In this document: one piece after another, positions 7,782 to 16,075 of the stretch
How the letters are laid out: every line of letters begins with the position of its first letter
Numbering within the stretch: position 1 is the first letter of the stretch
NCBI GenBank assembly: GCA_022616575.1
Contig: JAKEEN010000191.1
Span: forward strand, 1-18,560
Length of the DNA: 18,560 nt
Direction of reading: 5' to 3'
Origin: Flammeovirgaceae bacterium
GTDB lineage: Bacteria > Bacteroidota > Bacteroidia > Cytophagales > Cyclobacteriaceae
Position numbers and translations under genes: made by a program
Notes under the pieces: generated by a model
Databases searched by the model: none
Told to the model about the DNA's origin: nothing
The model's input: the letters and a program-made list of their open reading frames with translations, nothing else

Positions 7782-7986
7782 CAAAAAAGTTATTAGACTT
7801 TTTTGCACTTTGTGCTGACGATAGAAAATGAAAGGTTTACTTTCCTATTTCTTTTTCATTTTCAATGTCAGGTCTGACGACCCCTACAGTCGTATCAGTC
7901 TCGTAGGAGGTTAATCCTGACAATGCTGACGATTCAGTCAGCATTGTCACCCTTCGGGCAAAATTGTTATTCCTAATGACAATTTT
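7782..7986. repeat. Block of five consecutive inverted repeats in a gene-free stretch
   Basis: Region 7655-8059 holds no gene. It contains five foldbacks in series: CAAAAAAGT/ACTTTTTTG (7782-7805); GAAAATGAAA/TTTCATTTTC (7824-7863); CTGACGAC/GTCGTATCAG with a 2-nt bulge (7874-7898); a perfect 13-bp stem TGACAATGCTGAC/GTCAGCATTGTCA with loop GATTCA (7918-7949); and AAAATTGT/ACAATTTT (7960-7986). A small CCCTTCGGG hairpin sits at 7950-7958. The GTCAGGTCTGACGAC string at 7867-7881 resembles the palindrome at 12058-12080. It may be a cluster of REP-like palindromes near the transposase relic, or a structured leader of the ABC transporter gene at 8060. Confidence 0.55.
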
Positions 7987-8059
7987 GGGATAAATTCCGA
8001 AACACAACAAAGTAGGCTTAATCTGATTTCACTATATTTAAAATCAAACTCCCAGATGC

Positions 8060-11000
8060 ATGAGCGAACAGGTACTAAAAGCCATCCTTCGATTATTTGC
8101 TGTATTGGCAAGACAGGAAGAAGTAACCCAACAAGAACGCGAGCAAGTAAGACAGTTCCTCAGAAGTCATTTGAATGAAGCCAGGATTGAGACCTACCTG
8201 ACCGTATTCGATCAAAGCACAACCAGGGCTTCCGATACCGCAGAAGAGATAAACCAGATAAACAAGATATGCGAAGAGGTGAGTCGCCAGCTTACACAAA
8301 AACAGAAGGTGGTAATCTTTTTAGAACTGGCACGCATCGTCATAGCCGACAAAGAGGTATCGGACCGGGAGCTTCAATTGTTAAATGCTACCAGTAAGGC
8401 GTTTGGACTTCCTGAAAAAGAAGCATCATTGATCCGAAGGTTTGTAACCGCTAAGTCAATCCATGAGCTTGATTTTGGTGAAGTTTTAATGGTATCAAAT
8501 GGCACCCAGACACTGGCTGTTGCCAGGCTGATCGTAAGGAAGAACCTCGATGGTTTCCTGTCCATTTTGTTCATTCAGAAGTTCGGACTTTATTTCTTTC
8601 GCTTCGAAGGCCATGATGATGTGTATTTGAACAGTGTGCCCATAAAAGCCGGAACAGTAGGTGTAGTGGCTGTAGGCAGTATGTTTCGATGGGATAAAGA
8701 TGAGCCGCTTTACTACGGGGATATTCAGAAGGTATTCAAAGTGCAGGGCAATGAACCGCGCCTCACTTTTGAGGCTAAGAATATAATCTATGAATTTCCC
8801 AATGGAGGTATTGGCCTGCGCGATGTAACGCTGGCGGAAGAATCTGGAAAACTGATTGCCCTGATGGGTGCCAGTGGTGCGGGTAAATCCACCCTGCTGC
8901 ATGTGCTTAATGGGTTAGAGAAACCTACGCAAGGTCAGGTGTTAATTAACGGCATTGATATTCATAAATCGCCCAAGCAGGTGGAAGGCCTTATCGGGTT
9001 TGTTCCGCAAGATGATTTACTTATTGAAGACCTGACCGTTTATCAAAACCTTTACTACGCTGCCAAACTTTGCTTCAACAATAAAACACAGCAAGAGATA
9101 GATGCCCTCGTCATTAAAACACTCGAAGACCTGGGCCTGCATGAGATCAAACATTTAAAGGTTGGTTCACCATTACGCAAGACCATCAGTGGCGGCCAAC
9201 GTAAACGCCTCAATATCGGGTTGGAATTATTAAGGGAACCGGCAGTGTTATTCTGCGATGAACCCACCAGCGGACTCTCATCGCGCGATTCGGAGAACAT
9301 TATCGACTTATTAAAGGAACTATCGCTGAAGGGAAAACTGGTCTTTGCCGTTATTCACCAACCGTCTTCCGATATTTTTAAAATGTTCGATAAACTCCTG
9401 ATACTGGATTCAGGCGGTTATCAGATTTATTACGGCAACCCCGTTAATGCGGTGGTATATTTTAAACGCAGCATCGACATGATAAACAGCGATGTAGGCG
9501 AGTGTCATGCCTGCGGCAATGTTAACCCCGAGCAGATTTTCAATATCATCGAAACGAAAGTCATTAATGAATACGGAGCGTTTACGAATGAGCGTAAAAT
9601 CACTGCGAAAGAATGGAATGGCCTTTTTGTTAAAAACACACGCCTCCCAGAAGTAAAGACATCAGGCGATAAACTCGAATCGAGTTTGCGGATTCCCCCG
9701 CGGATTAAGCAAGCTCATTTATTTTCGATGCGCGACATCCAGTCAAAGATTCACAACCGGCAGTACATGATCATCAATCTGCTGGAGGCGCCCTTGTTGG
9801 CCTTTATACTTGCCTTTATTGTCAGGTATTATAACATCGATGATGAGAGCATCACCGGGTATGTGTTTGGCAAGAACCTCAATCTGCCTGCCTATCTTTT
9901 CATGAGCGTGATCGTGGCCTTGTTTATGGGGCTTACCGTAAGTGCAGAAGAAATTATCCGCGACCGTAAGATTCTAAAACGCGAAGCATTTCTTCACCTG
10001 AGCCGAAGCAGTTATATAGTCTCAAAAGTTTCTATCCTGTTTATGCTTTCCGCTCTTCAGACTTTTATGTTTGTGATGGTGGGTAACTATATCCTGGGTA
10101 TTCACGGTATGTTGCTGGAGCACTGGTTTATTTTATTTACCACGTCCTGTTTTGCCAATATGCTGGGGCTCAATATTTCTTCAGGATTTAATTCGGCCGT
10201 AACGATTTACATTTTAATTCCGCTGTTGTTAATACCCCAACTTATTTTGAGCGGAGTAGTGGTAAAGTTTGACAAGCTGAACCCTGCCATTGGCAACAGT
10301 TCAACGGTTCCCCTGGTGGGTGATTTAATGGCTTCCCGCTGGGCATTCGAAGCCAGCATGGTTTCACAGTTTAAAGACAATCCGTATGAGGAACAATTCT
10401 ATTTGTATGATAAAGTGATGGCTCAATCGGATTTTCAAAAGGTATATTTTATACCTGAATTGGAAACGCGCCTTCAATATTGCCAGGGGGTTTATGACAA
10501 GAATCCTAATGATCCTAAGTTTCTGAGCAACCTGGAATTAATTCGCAATGAGATGGAAACCGAGTTTAAGGTTTCCGGTGAACAGCGGCCGCCATGGATG
10601 GATCATTTCACTCCTCAAAAATTTGATTCCGTTACGTTCAACCGGGCCTATGAGTTCCTTGAAACGCTGCGCAAGTTCTATTCAAACCGGTTTGTTAAAG
10701 CAGACCAGGCACGCGAAAAAGTGATTGAAACACTCACCAGCACACCCGAGAAAACAAAAGAGTTTGAAGCGTATAAGGAGCGCTATCACAACGAGGCTAT
10801 AACGGCATTGGTCAAAAACATGGATGAGACGCACCGGATTATTGAGAAGAACGGAAAGCTTGTTCAGAAAATATACCCCGTGTATAAAGACCCTGATCCG
10901 GACCATACAGTTGATTTCAATGCCCAGTTTTATATGGCTTCAAAACATTTTTTGAACCGGAATGTCGATACATTCTATTTCAATACCGGTGTGATTTGGT

Positions 11001-11104
11001 CGATGACACTCGTGTTGGCCATCTTACTTTATTTTGATGCCCTGCGGAGAGTGATAGACGGCATTAGTACCTTATCTACACCGGCTGTGTTGCGGAGAAA
11101 ATAA
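8060..11104 (+). CDS. ABC half-transporter (ABCG-like) with TerB-like and FHA-like N-terminal regions
   Basis: A 1014-residue fusion. Residues about 1-130 resemble the TerB fold (ARIVIADKEVSDRELQLLNA, then AFGLPEKEASLI). Residues about 140-230 are beta-rich and FHA-like (YLNSVPIKAGTVGVVAVGS). The ATPase follows: Walker A GASGAGKST (270-278), Q-loop Gln317, signature ISGGQRKR (376-383), Walker B VLFCDEPTSGL (396-406) and H-loop His433. The C-terminal half has ABC2-type membrane segments near 571-588, 611-627, 655-678, 688-705, 713-733 and 979-996, with a soluble insert of about 240 residues before the last helix. A CHAC motif (482-485) follows the ATPase. ATPase-before-permease order is that of ABCG exporters, which work as dimers. 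Substrate unknown; lipid or exopolymer export is possible but not shown. Start chosen at ATG 8060; no partner transporter gene is adjacent. Confidence 0.92.
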   Translation: MSEQVLKAILRLFAVLARQEEVTQQEREQVRQFLRSHLNEARIETYLTVFDQSTTRASDTAEEINQINKICEEVSRQLTQKQKVVIFLELARIVIADKEVSDRELQLLNATSKAFGLPEKEASLIRRFVTAKSIHELDFGEVLMVSNGTQTLAVARLIVRKNLDGFLSILFIQKFGLYFFRFEGHDDVYLNSVPIKAGTVGVVAVGSMFRWDKDEPLYYGDIQKVFKVQGNEPRLTFEAKNIIYEFPNGGIGLRDVTLAEESGKLIALMGASGAGKSTLLHVLNGLEKPTQGQVLINGIDIHKSPKQVEGLIGFVPQDDLLIEDLTVYQNLYYAAKLCFNNKTQQEIDALVIKTLEDLGLHEIKHLKVGSPLRKTISGGQRKRLNIGLELLREPAVLFCDEPTSGLSSRDSENIIDLLKELSLKGKLVFAVIHQPSSDIFKMFDKLLILDSGGYQIYYGNPVNAVVYFKRSIDMINSDVGECHACGNVNPEQIFNIIETKVINEYGAFTNERKITAKEWNGLFVKNTRLPEVKTSGDKLESSLRIPPRIKQAHLFSMRDIQSKIHNRQYMIINLLEAPLLAFILAFIVRYYNIDDESITGYVFGKNLNLPAYLFMSVIVALFMGLTVSAEEIIRDRKILKREAFLHLSRSSYIVSKVSILFMLSALQTFMFVMVGNYILGIHGMLLEHWFILFTTSCFANMLGLNISSGFNSAVTIYILIPLLLIPQLILSGVVVKFDKLNPAIGNSSTVPLVGDLMASRWAFEASMVSQFKDNPYEEQFYLYDKVMAQSDFQKVYFIPELETRLQYCQGVYDKNPNDPKFLSNLELIRNEMETEFKVSGEQRPPWMDHFTPQKFDSVTFNRAYEFLETLRKFYSNRFVKADQAREKVIETLTSTPEKTKEFEAYKERYHNEAITALVKNMDETHRIIEKNGKLVQKIYPVYKDPDPDHTVDFNAQFYMASKHFLNRNVDTFYFNTGVIWSMTLVLAILLYFDALRRVIDGISTLSTPAVLRRK

Positions 11105-11105
11105 T

Positions 11106-11230
11106 CACAATTTGATAATTTGGTAATTTGAAGATTTGAAAATGGAGTTGATGGTTTTAATTTTCAAATTGATTTGATAATCTAATCATGGCTAATTTTC
11201 AAATTATCAAATTACCACATTTTCAAATTG
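11106..11230. repeat. Octamer-type inverted array (AATTTGAT / ATCAAATT)
   Basis: Between the ABC stop and the next gene, units of about 8 nt (CAATTTGA, TAATTTGG, TAATTTGA, AGATTTGA) occupy 11108-11139, and their inverted complement occupies about 11195-11230. The longest pair is TTTGATAATTTG (11111-11122) with CAAATTATCAAA (11200-11211). A middle section (11159-11185) carries further copies. The array runs up to and overlaps the first possible start codon (TTG 11228) of the following gene. Same architecture as the heptamer arrays, different unit. Confidence 0.7.
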
Positions 11231-11236
11231 ATTAAC

Positions 11237-12001
11237 GTGTTTTTCACACTCTCTAAAATACTCCACTACCTGGCTATGCCGTTGGTGCTTGTCTGTGGTT
11301 TTTTTTTAGCCTCGGTATTGATCAAACGTCAGCCATTAAAAAAGAGGTTATTCCGGACGGGGTTTGTACTGCTCTTCTTTTTCTCGAACGAGTTTATTTC
11401 AAATGAAGTGATGACCTGGTGGGAGGGAACGGCCACACCCTATGCCAGTACGCAAGCTTGCGAATGGGGCATTGTGCTAACAGGAGTTACGGGCGCTGAG
11501 CGAGAACCAGGGGACCGCATTTATTTTTCAAGAGGCGCAGACCGTGTTTATCATGCAGTTGATCTTTATAAGCGCGGCTTGATTAAAAAGATTTTGGTGA
11601 GCGGTGGCACCGGGAGATTAATCCCTACAGGGGAGGGAGAGGCTAGAGAAATCAAAAAAGCAATGACGGTGATGGGTGTACCGGACAGCCTGGTGATGGT
11701 GGAGTCTGAATCAAGAAACACACATGAGTCTGCCGAAATGTCGAAGGCTATTTTAGACAGCCTCGGGGCAAGTTCACCTTCTCTTCTGATTACCTCAGGC
11801 TTTCATATGGTTCGCTCTACCGGATGTTTTGAAAAAACAGGTGTGGAGGTGATCCCGTTCAGAACAGATTTTTATTCACACCCACGCTACTTTACTCCCG
11901 ATGTTCTTTTCATCCCGAAGCTTAGTGCCATGCTCAACTGGCAGAAGATGCTGAAGGAGTGGACGGGGATCATAGCCTATTGGCTCGCGGGTTATATTTG
12001 A
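11237..12001 (+). CDS. DUF218/YdcF-like membrane protein (ElyC/SanA-type)
   Basis: About 254 residues. N-terminal hydrophobic segments (MFFTLSKILHYLAMPLVLVC, then RTGFVLLFFFSNEFI) are followed by a DUF218 domain (about 75-225): WGIVLTGV, a hydrophilic loop, KKILVSGGTG, GEAREIKKAMTVMGVP, VESESRNTHESAEM, LLITSGFHMVRS and TDFYSH. The SGG, E/S-R-NT and TSxxHM motifs are those of the YdcF/ElyC/SanA family, which has a Rossmann-like fold and is linked to envelope or peptidoglycan-precursor metabolism in other bacteria; the enzymatic role is not settled. GTG 11237 is preferred because homologues begin MFF-LSKIL and the earlier TTG at 11228 lies inside the repeat array. A C-terminal amphipathic or hydrophobic tail (IIAYWLAGYI) ends the protein. 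Confidence 0.88.
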   Translation: MFFTLSKILHYLAMPLVLVCGFFLASVLIKRQPLKKRLFRTGFVLLFFFSNEFISNEVMTWWEGTATPYASTQACEWGIVLTGVTGAEREPGDRIYFSRGADRVYHAVDLYKRGLIKKILVSGGTGRLIPTGEGEAREIKKAMTVMGVPDSLVMVESESRNTHESAEMSKAILDSLGASSPSLLITSGFHMVRSTGCFEKTGVEVIPFRTDFYSHPRYFTPDVLFIPKLSAMLNWQKMLKEWTGIIAYWLAGYI

Positions 12002-12018
12002 TTTTAGATTTTACCTGG

Positions 12019-12080
12019 GTGCCGTCAGGCGAATTGTCAGAACAGATTTTTTAGTGTCGTCAGGTTGAAAGACCTGACGG
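12019..12080. repeat. Pair of REP-like palindromes
   Basis: The first (12019-12030) reads GTGCCGTCAGGC; its complement GCCTGACGGCAC is identical to 7589-7600 at the 3' end of the transposase relic. The second is a perfect stem CGTCAGGT (12058-12065) with ACCTGACG (12072-12079), loop TGAAAG. Both share the CGTCAGG core and lie 28 nt apart in a gene-free stretch. The layout resembles a REP pair (BIME-like) linked to a tyrosine transposase; the second could also act as a transcription-terminating hairpin, although no T-run follows. Confidence 0.55.
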
Positions 12081-12362
12081 AATTTAAGTATGAGTAGGCA
12101 CTAAAGGCTTCGGTTTTAGAATTTAGTATTTCGATATAGGAGATTGTTTGAAATTTGGTTTTTGATGCTTGTTGCTCCCGGATGGCCACCAGATTCGAAC
12201 TTCCACGGGTCACTCAACCCATTTCCCAAACCACTGATTCTCAATACAGTCCATTGGCCGATGATTCCTCTCTAATCGCTAGAAAGGGCGGTTTCTTTAC
12301 GCTTTGTATAGCCCATTGATGAGGAGTTATAAGGCTTTGATCGAGGTAATTCGATCGTTAAA
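12081..12362. other. Gene-free leader of the PKD-domain gene
   Basis: No credible gene is seen on either strand. Near the right end GATCGA (12339-12344) and TCGATC (12351-12356) form a 6-bp inverted repeat ending 6 nt before the ATG; it could be an operator or a start-masking hairpin. TACGCTTTG (12298-12306) resembles the -7 box but has three rather than two spacer bases. On the minus strand, around 12190-12230, a GTTCGAATC string resembles a tRNA T-loop, but no tRNA folds. Confidence 0.4.
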
Positions 12363-15300
12363 ATGAAGTTTATACGAACCGCATTTCTAATTTTTATTTT
12401 TTTAATCGTTTACCTGAACACAAAGGCTCAGTGTACAGGCGCTGATATTTTAGAGCCGGGTTTTGCTTTTTTAACAAGCAGCCGGGGATGCGCTCCCTTC
12501 ACTGTGCAAATACAAACGCTTTATCTCTCTTCGGTTCCCGGCACAGAATATTATGTGAATTGGGGCGATGGCACACCGGAAGAAACATACGTTCAAACAA
12601 ACGCCACAGGGGTAACCATTCAGCATACATTCCCTAATTCCCCGGTTGATTGCGGGTATGACATAATTATTGATGCCGCTAATGCTTGTAACCCCCGCGG
12701 AAGTGTGGTTCCTGTACAAACACAAGTTGTTGTTTGGACGAACGATGTAGTGGCCGTTGATCCGGGCGTATTCAGGGTATGTCAGGGCTATGCCACTACC
12801 GTGCAGTTTACTGATAATAGTGACTGGAATTGTTATCCGCGCGCCACACGCGAGAATAATGAAGCGCGATGGATTCAATGGATTTACGGTACCGGTCTTT
12901 TGGGTATTCAAATTCCAGGCATACAAGTGGATGGTGTAACACCGGGAGCTTATCCATATCAAAACCCGGCACCCTTTTCAAATCCGTTTTACCCGATTCT
13001 CGCACCTGGTGAATTGAGTTTACCCATCCAAGTACCTGCCACTACCCCTGCCGATATTGGCCGTGAGTTTGAAATCACATTTAAGAATTGGAACCAGTGT
13101 AATCCGTATGATAATGTGTTGACGGATGCGAATGCCTTCAATCCTGTGAATGGTGATTTAGTGAATGGTGACAATGCACCGCAGGTAACAACGGCTCGTA
13201 TTCTTATTGTTGATGCACCCAATCCCCAATATGTGACGCGTGCCGGAAACGCAGGCGGGGCTATTCAATCGGTATTTTGTATTGGTGATGATATTTTCTT
13301 TGATAACCTGACTCCCGGAATTGCCGGGTCAATTTTTCAATACACGTGGGAATTCTATGATAACAGTACGGGCGCTGGCGCACCTATTTCAACCAGTACT
13401 ATTTCTGATCCTACCTTTAGCTATGCAACCTCAGGGGTGAAATTGATTCGCTTGCGCGTGATGGATGCCAATGCAGCCGGTAATTGCGAGGCAATTTTTG
13501 AATCCACAATTACCATTTCCCCATCCCTTGTTGCCCAGATTGGTGTAACTGATTTGAGTGGCAATGTCATCACTCCAGACTTCTGCCAGAATTCATCAGC
13601 CCCCTTTTCCACCTTTGATGTTCGCTTCAGCGATGTTTCTCCAGGAACAATCACAGCAAGTACGTTATGGTTGTGGGAGTTTTTTGATGAGAATAATAAT
13701 TTGATTCTTCGAGCACCTGCTGCCGGATTTTCTTCTTCACAACTCGGTCCGTTTGATCGCGCTTTTGTGAACACGGGTGTTCATCGCGCGCGGTTAACGA
13801 TCCGCGATAACATTACCGGATGCCAAACAGTTGATGAGGTTCAGATTCGGGTGTTCGAGAATCCTCAGCCCGACTTTTCATTCAACAGGGTGTGCGAGGG
13901 TAATGCCACTGCATTTACAGATTTATCTTCGTTAAACTCCGTAGCAGGCTCGCAGATTGTTTTGCGTGAGTGGGACTTTGACTACAATGGAACATTTACA
14001 GCCGATGCTTCTTATGCTGCAGCAACAAATTTCAACTACACCTTTGCAACACCCGGTGCTCATGTGGTGGCCTTGCGCGTTACCACCGACTTAGGTACTT
14101 GCGCTGAGATCAAAATTGATACGGTTCAAGTCGATCCTTTGCCAACGGCCTCATTTACCCCTAATGTCACTTCCGGATGCAGCGAACTGGATGTAACCTT
14201 CACAAACAATTCAGTGGCTGGTCAGCCGGATGTAATTGATGAGTTTGTCTGGGAGATTAACGAGGGCGCTGGATTTTATATTGACTCGATTCAACGTCCC
14301 ACCGATCCCGGCTTTACCAACATATTCCAGCGAAGATTTGTCAATACCAATTCAACCAACAAACAGGTAGATGTCCGTCTTCGGGTGCGTACGGTGAATG
14401 GATGCGAACAAGTTACGACCCCCGTGACTATTACTATTTTTCCGGGGCCTGGGTCTGGATTTGTAACGCCCGGATATTCTTTATTAAATCCAAATTGTAG
14501 TCCGGTTAATGTAACGTTCACAGCCGATGCTTCCACACAATCGTTCTCTCCAACGGATTATCGATGGACCATAACAGACGTTAATGGAGTTGTAACGCAG
14601 GTAAGCACCGGTACTTCACCAACATTTAATTATTCGCTAGGCAATACAATACAAAGCATTAAGGATTATTCCGTTGAACTTCGGGCTACGCTTTCTACGG
14701 GTTGCTTTGGTGATTCAGCACGTACCATTCGAATCAACCCAGTACCTTCTTCTTTATTTGATATTGACACGATTGAATTTGATTGCAACCACATGCTTTT
14801 GAGTATGGAGGCTACACAAAAAGGATTGGTAGAATATCTCTGGACGATTACAGTGGATGGAACGCCTGTTTTTAACCAGGTGGATACCGATGTTATAACA
14901 TATGATTTTAACCGGGTTGCAACAGGTGATCAGTCTGTGGTGATTCAATTGCAGACGCGAAATTTTGCCACATGTCAAAGTGTGGTCTCTTCGCAGAGTG
15001 TAACGGTTCCCCAGTATCAAAATATAAATACATCGTTTACGGCAACACCGCTTACTCAAACGCTGCCGAATTCGACTGTTACTATTGCGAATACTACGAA
15101 TGCTGGACCCTGGCAATACATTTGGGATTTTGATGACGGTACAACTTCAACGCAGGTTAACCCGGGCTCGCATACCTATGCCACGTATGGAACGTATGTG
15201 ATTCAACTTACCGTAACTAACAACGTGTGCGTTGAGCAACACCAGGTGACTGTTACTATTAATCCTATCCCACCGATTGTAGATTTTGACTATCAACCAG

Positions 15301-16073
15301 GTGTGGGGTGTGCACCATTGACCGTTGCGTTTACGAACTTATCGCAATTTGCTGATCCTTCAACCTATCAGTGGCAGTTTGGAATAAATCAGGGTGGATC
15401 GAATGCAGTAAATCCAACTTACACCTACACTGAACCTGGATTTTATTCAGTTACCTTAACAGCCTCAAACAGTACAGGCCAGGTTGTTAGTTATACCCAC
15501 CCCGTACAAATTCAGGTTTATGATAGACCTATCGCTCAATTTGGCATTTTAGGCTCGCCCGTTATCGCACTACCAGGTAACTTATATGTAGATAACTTCA
15601 GCTTCGGTGCCAGTGGGTATCAGTGGGATTTTGGAGATGGAGGCACTTCCTCACTATATGAACCTGTTCATCTATATACCACGGAAGGAGTCTTTGATAT
15701 AAGCCTCGTGGCAACCAATTCGGATGGATGCTCGGATACACTCACGTTACCCGCGGTTGTAAGAACAGTGAACAGGGGTGAAATACTTTTACCGAATGCT
15801 TTTTCACCAAGTCCTGACGGGCCAGGTTCGGGGGGAGGGATTGGTTCCAATGATATTTTCAAACCTCTATATAGGGGTGTATCCGAATATCAATTATTGA
15901 TTTTTAATCGGTGGGGTGAATTGCTTTTCGAAACACGCGATCTCGAAACCGGATGGGATGGCTATTACAAGGGAAAGCTGTGCCAACAGGATGTATATGT
16001 ATATAAAATAACTGCCAAGATGGAAAATGGGGAAACAATTACCCGCGTTGGAGACATTCACTTAATGAGATAA
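12363..16073 (+). CDS. Large secreted PKD-repeat protein with T9SS type B (CHU_C) C-terminal domain
   Basis: A 1236-residue exported protein. A signal peptide (about 1-23, ending NTKAQ) is followed by a chain of Ig-like PKD modules. Several open with a Cys-containing lead (GCAPFTVQIQ near 42, GCSELDVTFTN near 605, NCSPVNVTFTA near 710, GCAPLTVAFTN near 981). PKD cores are visible as WGDGTPEE (near 63), WEFYDN, WDFDDGTTS (near 917) and WDFGDGGTS (near 1086), with the usual HTYATYGTY strand. The last 100 residues (1137-1236) are a gliding-motility-associated CTD: LPNAFSPSPDG, IFNRWGELLFET, GWDGYYKGKL, DVYVYKI, TRVGDIHLMR. Such proteins cross the outer membrane by T9SS and are often adhesins or surface filaments; no enzyme domain is seen. 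The gene is followed after two bases by a PorP/SprF gene, a known pairing for type B cargo. Confidence 0.95.
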   Translation: MKFIRTAFLIFIFLIVYLNTKAQCTGADILEPGFAFLTSSRGCAPFTVQIQTLYLSSVPGTEYYVNWGDGTPEETYVQTNATGVTIQHTFPNSPVDCGYDIIIDAANACNPRGSVVPVQTQVVVWTNDVVAVDPGVFRVCQGYATTVQFTDNSDWNCYPRATRENNEARWIQWIYGTGLLGIQIPGIQVDGVTPGAYPYQNPAPFSNPFYPILAPGELSLPIQVPATTPADIGREFEITFKNWNQCNPYDNVLTDANAFNPVNGDLVNGDNAPQVTTARILIVDAPNPQYVTRAGNAGGAIQSVFCIGDDIFFDNLTPGIAGSIFQYTWEFYDNSTGAGAPISTSTISDPTFSYATSGVKLIRLRVMDANAAGNCEAIFESTITISPSLVAQIGVTDLSGNVITPDFCQNSSAPFSTFDVRFSDVSPGTITASTLWLWEFFDENNNLILRAPAAGFSSSQLGPFDRAFVNTGVHRARLTIRDNITGCQTVDEVQIRVFENPQPDFSFNRVCEGNATAFTDLSSLNSVAGSQIVLREWDFDYNGTFTADASYAAATNFNYTFATPGAHVVALRVTTDLGTCAEIKIDTVQVDPLPTASFTPNVTSGCSELDVTFTNNSVAGQPDVIDEFVWEINEGAGFYIDSIQRPTDPGFTNIFQRRFVNTNSTNKQVDVRLRVRTVNGCEQVTTPVTITIFPGPGSGFVTPGYSLLNPNCSPVNVTFTADASTQSFSPTDYRWTITDVNGVVTQVSTGTSPTFNYSLGNTIQSIKDYSVELRATLSTGCFGDSARTIRINPVPSSLFDIDTIEFDCNHMLLSMEATQKGLVEYLWTITVDGTPVFNQVDTDVITYDFNRVATGDQSVVIQLQTRNFATCQSVVSSQSVTVPQYQNINTSFTATPLTQTLPNSTVTIANTTNAGPWQYIWDFDDGTTSTQVNPGSHTYATYGTYVIQLTVTNNVCVEQHQVTVTINPIPPIVDFDYQPGVGCAPLTVAFTNLSQFADPSTYQWQFGINQGGSNAVNPTYTYTEPGFYSVTLTASNSTGQVVSYTHPVQIQVYDRPIAQFGILGSPVIALPGNLYVDNFSFGASGYQWDFGDGGTSSLYEPVHLYTTEGVFDISLVATNSDGCSDTLTLPAVVRTVNRGEILLPNAFSPSPDGPGSGGGIGSNDIFKPLYRGVSEYQLLIFNRWGELLFETRDLETGWDGYYKGKLCQQDVYVYKITAKMENGETITRVGDIHLMR

Positions 16074-16075
16074 GT

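Noticed and set aside
7871..7990. CRISPR array or retron RNA
   Set aside because: The repeats are inverted, not regularly spaced direct repeats with unique spacers, and no cas or reverse transcriptase gene is present.
12185..12235. tRNA-like string on the minus strand (GTTCGAATC, possible long variable arm, TTGAGA loop)
   Set aside because: The T-stem does not pair, the anticodon stem has only four pairs around a 10-nt loop, and acceptor strands do not match. At most a decayed fragment.
12471..15862. Several minus-strand open frames of 60-160 codons within the PKD gene
   Set aside because: All are antisense to a strong continuous coding sequence and lack recognisable motifs or spacing of their own.
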